From Pantoea sp. 18069 (GTDB taxonomy: Bacteria > Pseudomonadota > Gammaproteobacteria > Burkholderiales > Burkholderiaceae_C): a DNA stretch of 64,000 bases. The notes under the pieces were generated by a model, which made no database searches, had not been told where the DNA came from, and saw only the letters and a program-made list of their open reading frames with translations. A program made the translations under genes and the position numbers. Within the stretch, counting starts at the first letter, position 1. Each line of letters opens with the position of its first letter. The DNA is taken from positions 186,001 through 250,000 of the forward strand of contig NZ_CACSJA010000001.1 in NCBI RefSeq assembly GCF_902706035.1. Reading direction: 5' to 3'. Below, piece after piece: positions 19,291 through 33,487 of the stretch.

Positions 19291-19330
19291 CCGGGATGAC
19301 TACCGCCAGCGCCTTGCTGGCGCATCCCGG
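19291..19330. other. Stable nested hairpin upstream of the AhpD-like gene
   Basis: Outer stem CCGGGATG (19291-19298) / CATCCCGG (19323-19330) and inner stem CGCCAGC (19304-19310) / GCTGGCG (19316-19322) nest with a 5-base bulge. It ends 40 bases before the start codon. No T-run follows, so it may be an mRNA leader structure or a partial terminator for the regulator gene. Confidence 0.55.
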
Positions 19331-19370
19331 TGACAGGAATCCGCCACCTGCCCTATCGATTGGAGCGACC

Positions 19371-19850
19371 ATGAGCCAACGCCTCGACTACTACAAATCT
19401 TCCCCCGATGCCGCCAGGAAGTACGTCGAATTCAACCACCTGCTGCACAACAAGCCGTTTCTTGCCCAGCACGGACATCTGGTCACGCTGCGCGCTTCGC
19501 AGCTCAACGGCTGCGCTTTCTGCGTGGACATGCATGTCAAGGAAGCCAGGATCCACGGCGAGCGCGAATTGCGCCTGCACCATGTCACCGTCTGGCGCGA
19601 GTCGACGCTGTTCAGCACCAAGGAACGCGCCATCCTCGAATGGACCGAGGCCCTGACCCAGCTGGGCGCGCATGGTGTCTCCGATGCGATCTTCGACAGC
19701 GTGCGCGCCGAACTCACAGACGAGGAGCTTGCCGACCTGTCGTTCCTGATCGTCGCCATCAACGGCTGGAACCGGTTGAGCGTGGCGTTTCGCGCCGTGC
19801 CGGGTTCGGCCGACAAGCTCTACGGCCTCGACAAGTCCGGGCTGTCCTGA
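19371..19850 (+). CDS. AhpD-like carboxymuconolactone decarboxylase-family protein
   Basis: 159 residues from the ATG at 19371, preceded by TTGGAGCGACC. The peroxidase-type motif C48-AF-C51..H55 (NGCAFCVDMHVKEAR) is intact, as in AhpD, whose cysteine pair reduces peroxides or recycles a peroxiredoxin. Family members are often wrongly called 4-carboxymuconolactone decarboxylase, but that enzyme lacks this cysteine pair. It lies downstream of the Lrp regulator with a hairpin leader between, and tail to tail with the MocR gene, a regulator type often found near such genes. Confidence 0.88.
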   Translation: MSQRLDYYKSSPDAARKYVEFNHLLHNKPFLAQHGHLVTLRASQLNGCAFCVDMHVKEARIHGERELRLHHVTVWRESTLFSTKERAILEWTEALTQLGAHGVSDAIFDSVRAELTDEELADLSFLIVAINGWNRLSVAFRAVPGSADKLYGLDKSGLS

Positions 19851-19865
19851 GCCGGACGCGGCCCG

Positions 19866-21317
19866 TCAGAGGGACTGCCGGATCAGAATGCCCAGGCGTT
19901 CGGCCTGCGTGGCGGTCGTGCAGTTGGTGAAGCTCAGCAGCAGGGCCGATTCCGTGCGCTGCGATGCCCACCAGCACGACATCGCCTGCACGGCCATTCC
20001 GCTGGCGAGCAGCTTCTCGGCCAGGGGCTGGTCGCTGCGTTCGCCGGGCAGGCGCAGCACCAGATGCATGCCACCGGGCTGCGGCTCGGTGCGCAGCCGG
20101 CCCTGCAAGCCGCGCTCCAGCGCGGCAATGGTCGCCATGCGGCGCTCGGCATAGAGCTTGCGCATGCGCTGGATGTGGCGCGAGAAATGCCCTTCGGCCA
20201 TGAACTCCGCGACGATGGCTTGCGTAATGGCCGGCGTCGCGGCGGCAAAGAAGATGCGCCCCACCCGCTCGAACGCAGCCACCTGCGCCTGCGGAACGAC
20301 CAGATAAGCCAGCCGTATTCCGGGGAACAGCACCTTGCTGAAGCTGCCCGCATACAGCACGCGACCATGCCGGTCCAGGCTGGCCAGGGCGGGCAGCGGC
20401 CGACCCGCATAGCGGAACTCGCCGTCGTAATCGTCCTCGACCACCCAGGCATTGCGCGCCGTGGCCCATTCGAGCAGCGCGTGCCGGCGCGGCAGCGACA
20501 GCGACATCGACAGCGGGCTTTGATGCGCTGGCGTGACGACGGCCAGGCGCGCGTCGGGCGCCAGCGCGATGCCGCGCTCCACGGCCAGGCCGCAGTCATC
20601 GACGGGCACAGGCACCGGCAACAGACCCGACTCGCGCAGCAGCTGGCGCGTGGGCGGGTAGCCGGGGTCCTCGACCCAGGCACGGTCTCCCGGCTGCATC
20701 AACGCCAGCGCGACCAGCTGCAGGCTGGCGCGGTAGCCGGTGGTGACGAACACCTGGTGGGCGCCGCAATCGATGCCGCGCGCGACCTGCAGGTACGAGG
20801 CGATCGCGCTGCGCAAGGCCGGCAAGCCGTGCGGCGGCGGGTAATCGAGGTCCGCGGTCTGCATGCCGCGCAGGTAGCGCGCGCCCAGCCGCGCCCAGAT
20901 CTTGCGCGGAAACGCATCCATTGCCGGCACGCCCATCTGGAAAGGCAGGAGTTGTGCGGGCCGCCATAGCGTGTCCGGTGCAGGGGCCGCGCGTTCGCCT
21001 GGCGGCGCGACGGGCCGCGAATCCGGCGCCGCGGCGGGTTGCAGCGCCGGATGGATGACCGTGCCCGCCTGGCCGCGCGCCAGCAGATAGCCTTCGGATG
21101 CGAGCAGTTCGTACGCCAGCTCGATCGTGCCGCGCGCGACACCCAGCTCCTTGGCCAGCGCGCGCGCCGAGGGAACACGGTCCCCCGGTGCCAGGTCACC
21201 GGCCGCAATGGACGCACGCACCCGGTCATACAGCTGACGGTACAAAGGCGTGCTGCTTTCCCCGGCCAGCGGCGCGAAGGCATCCGATGAAATCGCAGGC
21301 GTCATGGTCCAGTTCAT
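19866..21317 (-). CDS. MocR/PdxR-type GntR regulator with aminotransferase domain
   Basis: 483 residues from the ATG at 21317 (MNWTMTPAIS; the ATG at 21305 is an alternative). A GntR winged helix (about 22-88, PSARALAKELGVARGTIELAYE) is joined by a Pro/Ala linker to a fold-type I aminotransferase domain with the PLP lysine at K328 (AGSFSK). MocR proteins use PLP or its aldimines as effectors. Likely targets are neighbouring genes, but the divergent neighbour is pilB, so the target is open. The frame continues upstream without family features. Confidence 0.92.
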   Translation of the reverse strand: MNWTMTPAISSDAFAPLAGESSTPLYRQLYDRVRASIAAGDLAPGDRVPSARALAKELGVARGTIELAYELLASEGYLLARGQAGTVIHPALQPAAAPDSRPVAPPGERAAPAPDTLWRPAQLLPFQMGVPAMDAFPRKIWARLGARYLRGMQTADLDYPPPHGLPALRSAIASYLQVARGIDCGAHQVFVTTGYRASLQLVALALMQPGDRAWVEDPGYPPTRQLLRESGLLPVPVPVDDCGLAVERGIALAPDARLAVVTPAHQSPLSMSLSLPRRHALLEWATARNAWVVEDDYDGEFRYAGRPLPALASLDRHGRVLYAGSFSKVLFPGIRLAYLVVPQAQVAAFERVGRIFFAAATPAITQAIVAEFMAEGHFSRHIQRMRKLYAERRMATIAALERGLQGRLRTEPQPGGMHLVLRLPGERSDQPLAEKLLASGMAVQAMSCWWASQRTESALLLSFTNCTTATQAERLGILIRQSL

Positions 21318-21568
21318 AGGCACGGTCTTGTGCGCGGGGCATTGTGGCATGCGACCTGGAGCGTCCGGGGCAGCCCTGCCCCGTCCCCACCATGCCCAGC
21401 GTTCTGCGCCGGACGGGACAGTGCGCTGCGCCCCGATTTGGCCTGGGCCGGCCCCCTGCACTGGATGCCTGGGCGCATGCCAGGGCAAAATTTGCCGCGC
21501 AGCTATGCAGCCCGCCGCGAATGAGGGATGATAGGGAAAATTCACTTTCGCCTCCAACCTCCTGCTCC

Positions 21569-23314
<1,746 letters not shown>

Positions 23315-23342
23315 AACAGCCCAGTACACGAGAGGGAACGGC

Positions 23343-24551
23343 ATGGCGACTGCAGGCATCCAGGATTTTGTCTTCGAGTGGGAAGGCAAGGACCGGCACG
23401 GCAAGATCGTGCGCGGCGAGACCCGCGCGGGCGGCGAAAACCAGGTCCAGGCCACGCTGCGCCGCCAGGGCATCTTCCCGACACGGATCAAGAAGCGCCG
23501 CACACGCTCGGGCAAGAAGATCCGCCCCAAGGACATTGCGCTGTTCACGCGCCAGCTCGCCACCATGATGAAGGCCGGCGTGCCGCTGCTGCAGTCGTTC
23601 GACATCGTCGGGCGCGGCAACACCAACGCCAGCGTGACCCGGCTGCTCAACGACATCCGCGCCGACGTCGAAGTCGGCACCTCGCTGAACGCGGCCTTTC
23701 GCAAGCATCCGCTGTACTTCAACAGCCTCTACTGCAACCTGGTCGAAGCCGGCGAATCCGCGGGTATTCTCGAAACCCTGCTCGACCGGCTCGCGGTCTA
23801 CATGGAAAAGACCGAGGCCATCAAGGGCAAGATCAAATCGGCGCTGATGTACCCGAGCGCGGTCATCATCGTGACTTTCGTCGTGATCGCGGTGATCATG
23901 ATCTTCGTGGTGCCGGCCTTCAAGGACGTCTTCAGCTCGTTTGGCGCCGACCTGCCCGCGCCCACGCTGCTGGTCATGGCGATCAGCGAAGTCTTCGTGC
24001 AATGGTGGTGGCTGATCTTCGGCCTGATCGGCGGCGGCATCTACTTCTTCATGCAGGCCTGGCGGCGCAGTCCGCGCATACAGATCGCCATGGACCGCAT
24101 CATGCTGCGCCTGCCCATCTTTGGCGTGCTGGTCGAGAAATCCTGCGTCGCGCGCTGGACGCGCACCCTGTCGACGATGTTCGCCGCCGGCGTTCCGCTG
24201 GTCGAAGCGCTCGATTCGGTCGGCGGCGCCTCGGGCAACGCGGTCTATGCGTTGGCGACCGACAAGATACAGCAGGAAGTCTCGACCGGCACCAGCCTCA
24301 CGGCGGCGATGACATCCACCAATGTATTCCCCTCGATGGTGCTGCAGATGTGCGCGATCGGCGAGGAATCCGGCTCCATCGACCACATGCTGGGCAAGGC
24401 CGCCGATTTCTACGAGGAGGAAGTCGATGAAATGGTCGCGGGGCTGTCGAGCCTGATGGAGCCCATCATCATCGTATTTCTCGGGGTCATCATCGGCGGC
24501 ATCGTGGTCGCCATGTATCTGCCCATTTTCCAGCTGGGACAGGTGGTTTGA
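23343..24551 (+). CDS. pilC: Type IV pilus inner-membrane platform protein
   Basis: 402 residues with two GspF domains (about 65-190 and 270-392) and three membrane segments (about 170-200, 215-240 and 370-395). It forms the membrane platform through which PilB drives pilin polymerisation. Start preceded by GAGGGAACGGC. Its TGA overlaps the pilD ATG. Confidence 0.97.
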   Translation: MATAGIQDFVFEWEGKDRHGKIVRGETRAGGENQVQATLRRQGIFPTRIKKRRTRSGKKIRPKDIALFTRQLATMMKAGVPLLQSFDIVGRGNTNASVTRLLNDIRADVEVGTSLNAAFRKHPLYFNSLYCNLVEAGESAGILETLLDRLAVYMEKTEAIKGKIKSALMYPSAVIIVTFVVIAVIMIFVVPAFKDVFSSFGADLPAPTLLVMAISEVFVQWWWLIFGLIGGGIYFFMQAWRRSPRIQIAMDRIMLRLPIFGVLVEKSCVARWTRTLSTMFAAGVPLVEALDSVGGASGNAVYALATDKIQQEVSTGTSLTAAMTSTNVFPSMVLQMCAIGEESGSIDHMLGKAADFYEEEVDEMVAGLSSLMEPIIIVFLGVIIGGIVVAMYLPIFQLGQVV

Positions 24552-25432
24552 TGCTCATCGGTTGGGAAAATGCCGCCCTGGGCGGCGTGCTCGGTCTGCT
24601 CATCGGCAGCTTTCTGAACGTGGTGATCCACCGGCTGCCGAAGATCATGGAACAGCAATGGGCCGATGAATGCCGCCACCACGCCGAGGAACAGGCCCTG
24701 GCCACGGGCCAGGTGCCTGCTGCGGCGGCTGCCGCCGCACGCATCAGCCTCAGCGCCCCACGCTCGCGCTGCCCGCACTGCGGCCATGCGATCCGCTGGC
24801 ATGAAAACATTCCGGTCGTGAGCTATCTCGCGCTGCGCGGCCAATGCGCAGGCTGCAAGGCGCGCATCAGCGCGCGCTATCCGCTGGTCGAGTTGGCCAC
24901 GGCCGCGCTGTTCGCGTTCTGCCTGGGCCACTGGGGCCTGAGCCCGACGGGTCTGGCCTGGTGCGGCTTCAGCGCCGCGCTGCTTGCACTGGCGCTGATC
25001 GACTGGGACACCACCTTGCTGCCCGACGACATCACCCTGCCCCTGCTCTGGGCCGGCCTGCTCGCCGCGGCGCTGCGCTGGACGGACGTGCCGCTGGCCG
25101 ACGCCGTCTGGGGTGCGGCCGCGGGCTATCTGTCGCTGTGGCTGGTTTTCTGGGGCTTCAAGCTCGCGACCGGCAAGGACGGCATGGGCTATGGCGACTT
25201 CAAGCTGTTCGCCGCGCTCGGTGCCTGGTTCGGCTGGCAGGCGCTGGTGCCCATCATCCTCGCGGCGTCCGTCATCGGCGCCATCATCGGCCTGATCATG
25301 AAGTTTCGCAGCCAGCTGCGCGAAGGCGGCTATATCCCGTTCGGCCCGTTCCTCGCAGGCGCAGGCTTCGCGGCGCTGCTGTTCGGCCCGCAGCGCATGC
25401 TCGAGCGCTTTCTGGGCCTGCTGGGCTTGTGA
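24551..25432 (+). CDS. pilD: Prepilin peptidase / N-methyltransferase
   Basis: 293 residues, multi-spanning. It cleaves type IV prepilin leader peptides and methylates the new N-terminus. The N-terminal domain has the zinc cysteine pairs C74/C77 and C99/C102 (CPHC..CAGC), and the candidate catalytic aspartates are D151 (LIDWD) and D216 (GMGYGDFKL). TGATG overlaps join it to pilC before and coaE after, indicating one coupled operon. Confidence 0.97.
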   Translation: MLIGWENAALGGVLGLLIGSFLNVVIHRLPKIMEQQWADECRHHAEEQALATGQVPAAAAAAARISLSAPRSRCPHCGHAIRWHENIPVVSYLALRGQCAGCKARISARYPLVELATAALFAFCLGHWGLSPTGLAWCGFSAALLALALIDWDTTLLPDDITLPLLWAGLLAAALRWTDVPLADAVWGAAAGYLSLWLVFWGFKLATGKDGMGYGDFKLFAALGAWFGWQALVPIILAASVIGAIIGLIMKFRSQLREGGYIPFGPFLAGAGFAALLFGPQRMLERFLGLLGL

Positions 25433-26076
25433 TGGACAACATTTCTGCACGCGTCTTGCCACCGGCCCGCTGGCGCACGCCGCGCCTGGGAGTGACCGGC
25501 GGCATAGGCAGCGGCAAGAGCACGGTCGCCGCCATGCTCGCCGCCCGGGGTGCGATCCACATCGATGCCGACCAGATCGCGCGCGGCGTCACGGCCGCGG
25601 GCGGTGCGGCGATGGCGCCTATCGCCGCGGCCTTCGGCCAGGAACTGATAGCCGAAGACGGCGGCCTGCACCGCGAACGCATGCGCGCGCTGGCCTTTGC
25701 CGATGCGTCGGCACGCCAGCGCCTCGAAGCCATCGTCCATCCGCTCGTGGGCCAGGCCACGGCCGAGCGCATCGCCCAGGCCGAGCAGGCCGGCGCCGCG
25801 CTGATCGTGCTGGACATTCCCCTGCTCGTCGAATCGGGCCGCTGGAGCCGCCAGCTCGACCAGGTGCTGGTGGTCGACTGCAGCGAGACCACACAGATCC
25901 GCCGCGTGATCGAACGCAACCAGTTGCCGCGCGAAGCCATCGAACGCATCCTCGCGGCGCAGGCCACGCGCAAGGCGCGCAGAGCGGCAGCCGATATGAT
26001 TATTTACAATGACACACAGGATCTGGAGCGTTTGCGCGCGCAAGCGGTTCGGATCGCTGCGTTGTTCGGGCTATGA
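25432..26076 (+). CDS. coaE: Dephospho-CoA kinase
   Basis: 214 residues from the ATG at 25432. It phosphorylates dephospho-CoA, the last step of coenzyme A synthesis. P-loop GGIGSGKST (23-31). The pilD-coaE order is widely conserved. The longer open frame upstream is a shadow of pilD. Confidence 0.97.
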   Translation: MDNISARVLPPARWRTPRLGVTGGIGSGKSTVAAMLAARGAIHIDADQIARGVTAAGGAAMAPIAAAFGQELIAEDGGLHRERMRALAFADASARQRLEAIVHPLVGQATAERIAQAEQAGAALIVLDIPLLVESGRWSRQLDQVLVVDCSETTQIRRVIERNQLPREAIERILAAQATRKARRAAADMIIYNDTQDLERLRAQAVRIAALFGL

Positions 26077-26208
26077 TGGGACAGGCTTGGCCTAAGCCGC
26101 AGGGCCCGGGTGGCCTGCCAGGGCGTCGTTACGCGTCTGGATTGGCGCGGTTTTGTCCTGTTCGCGCCGATAACAACAAGGTGAACAGGCCCTAGGAGCC
26201 CTGCAAGC

Positions 26209-26964
26209 GTGATCCTCTACGAATACCCCTTCAACGAACGCCTGAGAACCTATCTCCGGCTGGAGTGCCTGTTCCGTCGTCTTGGCGAACTGATTGCACG
26301 CCCCTATCCGACCGACCACCATTTCGCGCTGGTCACGATCTTCGAGATCATGGATGTCGCGGCCCGGGTCGACCTCAAGGCCGATGTGCTCAAGGACCTC
26401 GACAAGCAAAAAGCCCTGCTCTACAGCTACCGCGGCAACCCGTCGATCGCCACCGAGCTGCTCGACCAGATCATAGTCCGCATGGACGAGTGCTTCGCCG
26501 CGCTCAATGCCCAGAACGGCAAGACCGGCCAGATCCTCACGGAAAACGACTGGCTGATGGCCATTCGCAGCCGCATCAGCATTCCCGGCGGCACCTGCGG
26601 TTTCGACCTGCCGGCCTACCACGCCTGGCAGCACCAGGACAGCGACGTGCGCCAGCGTGCACTCGAAGGCTGGACCGCGGCGCTGACGCCGCTGGCCGAT
26701 GCGCTGTTCGTGCTGATGCAGATGCTGCGCGACACCGGCGTGCCCCAGCGTGTGGCCGCCGAGAACGGCCAGTTCCAGCAGAACCTGCCCACGGGACGCA
26801 CGTTCCAGCTATTGCGCCTGCGCATCGACCCGGCGCTGGACCTGGTGCCCGAGATCAGCGGCAACCGGCTGCTGGTGTCGGTGCGGCTGATGCGCGCCGA
26901 TGCGAACGGCAAGCTCCAGCCCTGCCCCGAAGACGCGGACTTTGAAATAACACTCTGCGCTTGA
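26209..26964 (+). CDS. zapD: Cell division protein ZapD
   Basis: 251 residues, GTG start at 26209 preceded by AGGAG. ZapD (DUF1342) cross-links FtsZ filaments at the septum. The family start [18 protein letters not shown] and an all-helical N-terminal half are evident. The gene lies between coaE and yacG, the standard order. The 132-bp leader holds an inverted repeat CCTGTTC/GAACAGG (26157-26163 and 26183-26189) of unknown use. Confidence 0.96.
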   Translation: MILYEYPFNERLRTYLRLECLFRRLGELIARPYPTDHHFALVTIFEIMDVAARVDLKADVLKDLDKQKALLYSYRGNPSIATELLDQIIVRMDECFAALNAQNGKTGQILTENDWLMAIRSRISIPGGTCGFDLPAYHAWQHQDSDVRQRALEGWTAALTPLADALFVLMQMLRDTGVPQRVAAENGQFQQNLPTGRTFQLLRLRIDPALDLVPEISGNRLLVSVRLMRADANGKLQPCPEDADFEITLCA

Positions 26965-26972
26965 GGACGCCG

Positions 26973-27200
26973 ATGACAAATCCCCCCCAGCCCACCGCCC
27001 CCAAGCCGGGCGCCCCGATCGTGCGCTGCCCCACCTGCGGCGGCCCCAGCGTCTTCGCACCGCAGAACCGCTGGCGCCCGTTTTGCAGCGAGCGCTGCCG
27101 CCAGATCGACCTGGGCGCCTGGGCCAATGAAGAGTTCCGCGTGCCTTCGCCGATTCCGCCCGAAGGCGCGCCGCACGGCGACCCTAGAGAGCAAGACTGA
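26973..27200 (+). CDS. yacG: DNA gyrase inhibitor YacG
   Basis: 75 residues, ATG at 26973, 8 bases after zapD. Zinc ligands C19, C22 (CPTCGG) and C38, C42 (FCSERC) form the YacG zinc finger; the family binds GyrB and inhibits gyrase. Convergent with mutT, 12 bp apart, with no clear terminator. Confidence 0.95.
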   Translation: MTNPPQPTAPKPGAPIVRCPTCGGPSVFAPQNRWRPFCSERCRQIDLGAWANEEFRVPSPIPPEGAPHGDPREQD

Positions 27201-27212
27201 CAGCCCGCAGGC

Positions 27213-27674
27213 TCAGACTGTCGCGGGCAGGTCGCGGGTGTAGTAATCGGCGTCGAAGTCCAGCCCGCGCTCCTGGGCCAGCCATTCGAGTACCGGCAGC
27301 GCGCCGGGCAGCACGGGTTTGACATCGAGCGGCAGCTGCTGCCAGGCCATGGCCTGGCCTTCACGCATTTCAAAGTTGCCCTGCCAGTCGCGCACCTTGC
27401 ACCAATGCAGCCGCACCAGCGCATGCGGGTAGTCGTGCTCGGTGACTTTCCACACTTCGGCCGCGCCGATGGTGATGCCCAGCTCCTCGATCAGCTCACG
27501 GCGCAGCGCCTGCTCCACCGTCTCGCCGGCTTCGAGCTTGCCGCCGGGAAACTCCCAGAAGCCCGCGCAGGGCTTGCCTTCGGGACGCGATGTGAGCAGC
27601 AGCGCATCGTCGGCGCGTATCAGCACGCCCACGGCGACTTCGGTGTGTTTGCGCGGTGCGGAATTCTCGGTCAC
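27213..27674 (-). CDS. mutT: MutT-type Nudix hydrolase (8-oxo-dGTP diphosphatase)
   Basis: 153 residues, GTG start at 27674 overlapping the stop of the DUF815 gene (GTGA). The Nudix box starts at G44 (GGKLEAGET..ELIEELGI). EVAVGVLIRADDALLLTSRP and the EFPGGK context fit MutT, which hydrolyses 8-oxo-dGTP to prevent A:T to C:G mutations. Confidence 0.92.
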   Translation of the reverse strand: MTENSAPRKHTEVAVGVLIRADDALLLTSRPEGKPCAGFWEFPGGKLEAGETVEQALRRELIEELGITIGAAEVWKVTEHDYPHALVRLHWCKVRDWQGNFEMREGQAMAWQQLPLDVKPVLPGALPVLEWLAQERGLDFDADYYTRDLPATV

Positions 27675-28618
27675 AGCTCGGCTTCCTCGGCAAGATCGTT
27701 GACATCGGCGATGCTGGCGGTGGCCGCGGCATGCGTCTCCCGGCCCGCATAGTCGCGCGCGAACTGGTGGGCCACGCGGCCGCTGCGCGAGCCGCGCTCG
27801 AGCGCCCAGACCAGGGCTTCGGCACGCGCTGCGGCAATCGCCGCGTCATCGACGCCCAGCGCCGACAGCCACTGCGCGACCACGCGCAGGTATTCGTCCT
27901 GGCTGAACGGGTAGAAGCTGACCCACAGGCCAAAGCGTTCCGACAGCGAGATCTTCTCCTCGATCACTTCGCCGGGATGGATTTCACCATCGTCGCCGCG
28001 CTGCACCGACAGGTTGTCGGTCATGTATTCGGGCAGCAGGTGGCGGCGGTTGCTGGTCGCGTAGACCAGCACGTTGGGGCTCGCGGCGGACACCGAGCCG
28101 TCGAGAATCGATTTCAGCGCCTTGTAGCCGGGCTCGCCTTCCTCGAAGCTCAGGTCATCGCAGTAGATGATGAACTTCTCGGGCCGGCCCGCGACCACGT
28201 CGACGATGTCGGGCAGATCGGTCAGGTCCTGCTTGTCGACTTCGATCAGGCGCAGGCCCTGGGCCGCATAGGCGTGCAGGCAGGCGCGGATCAGCGAGGA
28301 CTTGCCCGTGCCGCGCGCGCCCGTGAGCAGCACGTTGTTGGCCGTGCGGCCCTGCACGAACTGCTCGGTGTTGCGCGCGATCTTTTCCTTTTGCCCGTCG
28401 ATGTTCTGCAGATCGGACAACGCCATCGCGCCGATATGCCGCACCGGCTCGAGCAGCCCGCAGCCATTGGCGCGCTTGCGGTAGCGCCAGGCAATCGCCT
28501 CGCTCCAGTCCTGGGGCGATTGCAGCGGCTGGGGCAGCACGGCTTCGATGCGCTGCATCAGCTGCTCGGCACGCGCCACCAGGCGCTCAAGGGGGTTGGT
28601 ATCGGCGGGCAGGGTCAT
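27671..28618 (-). CDS. DUF815-family AAA+ ATPase
   Basis: 315 residues. Walker A GARGTGKS (100-107), Walker B IIYCDDLSF, and a sensor-like YATSNRRHL. Family members are AAA+ ATPases of unknown biochemical role, conserved in proteobacteria. It sits between argJ and mutT, coupled to mutT by a GTGA overlap. Repeat C separates it from argJ. Confidence 0.9.
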   Translation of the reverse strand: MTLPADTNPLERLVARAEQLMQRIEAVLPQPLQSPQDWSEAIAWRYRKRANGCGLLEPVRHIGAMALSDLQNIDGQKEKIARNTEQFVQGRTANNVLLTGARGTGKSSLIRACLHAYAAQGLRLIEVDKQDLTDLPDIVDVVAGRPEKFIIYCDDLSFEEGEPGYKALKSILDGSVSAASPNVLVYATSNRRHLLPEYMTDNLSVQRGDDGEIHPGEVIEEKISLSERFGLWVSFYPFSQDEYLRVVAQWLSALGVDDAAIAAARAEALVWALERGSRSGRVAHQFARDYAGRETHAAATASIADVNDLAEEAEL

Positions 28619-28680
28619 GAGATTGTCTCGATCGTTACGCTAGTTGTGCGCTCAGCGCTAGTTACCGGCGCGGCCCGGGC

Positions 28681-28762
28681 GAGGGGCAGCGAGCAAGGGC
28701 CGCCCCGCAGCGAGGCTGCCGTCCCCCCGGGGGGAAGCCGCGTCAGCGGCTCGGGGGGGGGA
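28681..28762 (-). repeat. 3'-end two-hairpin repeat, copy C (after argJ)
   Basis: Begins 3 bases after the argJ stop on the minus strand. First hairpin AGCCGC..GCGGCT, second hairpin CCCCCC/GGGGGG (short variant), tail GCGGGGCGGCCCTTGCTCG. Compared with copies A and E the first stem has C and G swapped on both arms, a compensatory change. Confidence 0.85.
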
Positions 28763-28765
28763 GGG

Positions 28766-29995
28766 TCAAGAACGATAATCGGCGTTGATGGTCACGTAAT
28801 CGTGGCTGAAATCGCAGGTCCAGACCGTATCGACAGCATCGCCCCGTCCCAGCAGCACGCGCACGGTGATTTCCTGCTGCTGCATCACGCGCTGGCCGTC
28901 TTCCTCGCGGTAGTCGGGGTTGCGTCCACCCTGGATGGCCACATGCACATCGTCGAGGTACAGGTCGATGCCGGTCTGGTCGAGATCGGCAATGCCTGCA
29001 TAGCCCACGGCCGCGAGAATGCGGCCCAGGTTCGGGTCGCTGGCATAGAACGCGGTCTTGACCAGCGGCGAATGCGCGATCGCATAGGCCACCTGGCGGC
29101 ATTCGGCACCCGTCTTGCCACCTTCGACGCGCACGGTGATGAACTTGGTCGCGCCTTCGCCGTCGCGCACGATGGCCTGGGCCAGTTTTTGCGACACGTC
29201 CAGCAGGGCTGCCTGCAAGGCCTGGCCTTCGGCGCTGGAGAGAGACGTGATCTGCGCATGCTTTGCCCGGTTGGTCGCGACCAGCACGAACGAATCATTG
29301 GTCGAGGTGTCGCCGTCGATGGTCACGCGGTTGAAAGAGGCTTCGGCCAGGCCCGTCACCAGCGGCTGCAGCAGCTCGGGCGCGATATTGGCGTCGGTGG
29401 CGAGAAAGCCCAGCATGGTCGCCATGTTCGGGCGGATCATGCCCGCGCCCTTGCTGATGCCGGTGATCGCAACCGTCGCATCACCGATCTGCACCTGGCG
29501 GCTGAACGCCTTGGGCAGGGTGTCGGTGGTCATGATGCCTTCGGCGGCCCGCGCCCAGTGCGTGGGCTGGGCGTCGGCGAGCGCCGCGGGCAGGCCGGCG
29601 ACGATGCGGTCGACGGGCAGCGGCTCCATGATCACGCCCGTGGAGAACGGCAGCACCTGGTGCGCGGCCACGCCCAGCAGTTCCGCGAGCGCAGCGCTCG
29701 TGGCGCGCGCAGCGGCCAGGCCCTGGGCACCCGTGCCGGCATTGGCATTGCCGGTGTTGATCACCATGGCGCGCACCGCGCCGCCCTGGGCCAGGTGCTC
29801 GCGGCTGACCTGCACCGGCGCGGCGCAGAAGCGGTTTTGCGTGAACACGCCGGCCACGGCCGCGCCTTCATCGAGCAGGACGACCGTCAGGTCCTTGCGA
29901 TTGGCCTTGCGCACGCCGGCTTCGGCGACGCCGATACGGACACCGTCGATCGCAAGCAGCTCGGCGGCAACAGGGGCGGAGAGATTCACAGGCAT
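28766..29995 (-). CDS. argJ: Bifunctional ornithine acetyltransferase / N-acetylglutamate synthase
   Basis: 409 residues. It moves the acetyl group from N-acetylornithine to glutamate in the cyclic arginine pathway and may also use acetyl-CoA. The precursor cleaves itself at A192/T193 ([10 protein letters not shown]), leaving T193 as nucleophile; SKGAGMI lies just before. Downstream of secA. Confidence 0.97.
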   Translation of the reverse strand: MPVNLSAPVAAELLAIDGVRIGVAEAGVRKANRKDLTVVLLDEGAAVAGVFTQNRFCAAPVQVSREHLAQGGAVRAMVINTGNANAGTGAQGLAAARATSAALAELLGVAAHQVLPFSTGVIMEPLPVDRIVAGLPAALADAQPTHWARAAEGIMTTDTLPKAFSRQVQIGDATVAITGISKGAGMIRPNMATMLGFLATDANIAPELLQPLVTGLAEASFNRVTIDGDTSTNDSFVLVATNRAKHAQITSLSSAEGQALQAALLDVSQKLAQAIVRDGEGATKFITVRVEGGKTGAECRQVAYAIAHSPLVKTAFYASDPNLGRILAAVGYAGIADLDQTGIDLYLDDVHVAIQGGRNPDYREEDGQRVMQQQEITVRVLLGRGDAVDTVWTCDFSHDYVTINADYRS

Positions 29996-30061
29996 GCGAA
30001 TATCTTTCGTGAAAGGAATGTCGATGGATTATGCGGAAAAACGGACCAGCGCCAATGCAAA

Positions 30062-30079
30062 CACGGGCCGTAGCCCGTG
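30062..30079 (-). terminator. Possible weak terminator after secA
   Basis: Perfect 7-bp stem CACGGGC/GCCCGTG with a 4-base loop, 28 bases after the secA stop, followed on the minus strand only by TTTGCATT. Confidence 0.4.
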
Positions 30080-30106
30080 CGTGCATTCAGTGCCGGGGGC
30101 GCAGAC

Positions 30107-32854
<2,748 letters not shown>

Positions 32855-33137
32855 GCAAACAGATTCACCTTGCCTGCACCAGGGCATTCAAGGAAACCAG
32901 AGTCCCTAAGAAGAATAGATTTCAGATGGGGCCGCCCCATGGAATTTCTACAGCAAGAACCCATAATGCGGAGACTGATCCAATGATTCTAACTGCCTCA
33001 TCCCGTGCGGGGCATGCATGCCGCCCACATCACTGCGCAAAGCGCAGTCGCAAACGCTCCGGAGCCAGCGGGCTTTTGCCATCCACTCCCCACGCAGCCG
33101 GCGCGCAGACGCGCTGCGGCAGCCACTTTCCCAGGCC

Positions 33138-33437
33138 ATGAACCGACGCAATTACCCTATTTCCCTGCAGCAGGCCGCCCAGTCTTCGCCCACCTTGGCC
33201 AAGCTGGTGGCAATGACGCAGGATTCCTCGGCACGCCTGCAGGCGATACAGCCGCTGATGCCCATCACCTTGCGCAAGGTGGTACAGGCCGGGCCCATCG
33301 AAGGCAGTTGCTGGTGCCTTCTGGTCAACAGCAATGCGGCCGCGGCCAAGCTGCGCCAATTGCTGCCGGCGTTTGCGGCGCATCTGCGTGTCAAAGGGTG
33401 GGATGTGACGGAAATACGCCTCAGGGTGAAGTCCTGA
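33138..33437 (+). CDS. DciA-like (DUF721) protein
   Basis: 99 residues from the ATG at 33138 (MNRRNYPISL). One small KH-like domain: LQAIQPLMP..VNSNAAAAKLRQLLPAF, then a basic C-terminus. DciA loads the replicative helicase DnaB in bacteria lacking DnaC. It is head-to-head with secA, and dciA-like genes are commonly found near secA in proteobacteria. Sequence identity to better-known DciA proteins looks modest, so the role is probable rather than certain. Confidence 0.75.
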   Translation: MNRRNYPISLQQAAQSSPTLAKLVAMTQDSSARLQAIQPLMPITLRKVVQAGPIEGSCWCLLVNSNAAAAKLRQLLPAFAAHLRVKGWDVTEIRLRVKS

Positions 33438-33487
33438 GTGCCGGGCAGCGGATGCCTGGGCCTGGACGGGCGTTTTCGTCGAAAAGA

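Noticed and set aside
16379..21568. Integrative element with attachment sites at tRNA-Pro
   Set aside because: No integrase gene and no copy of the tRNA 3' end found before pilB; reported only as an accessory interval.
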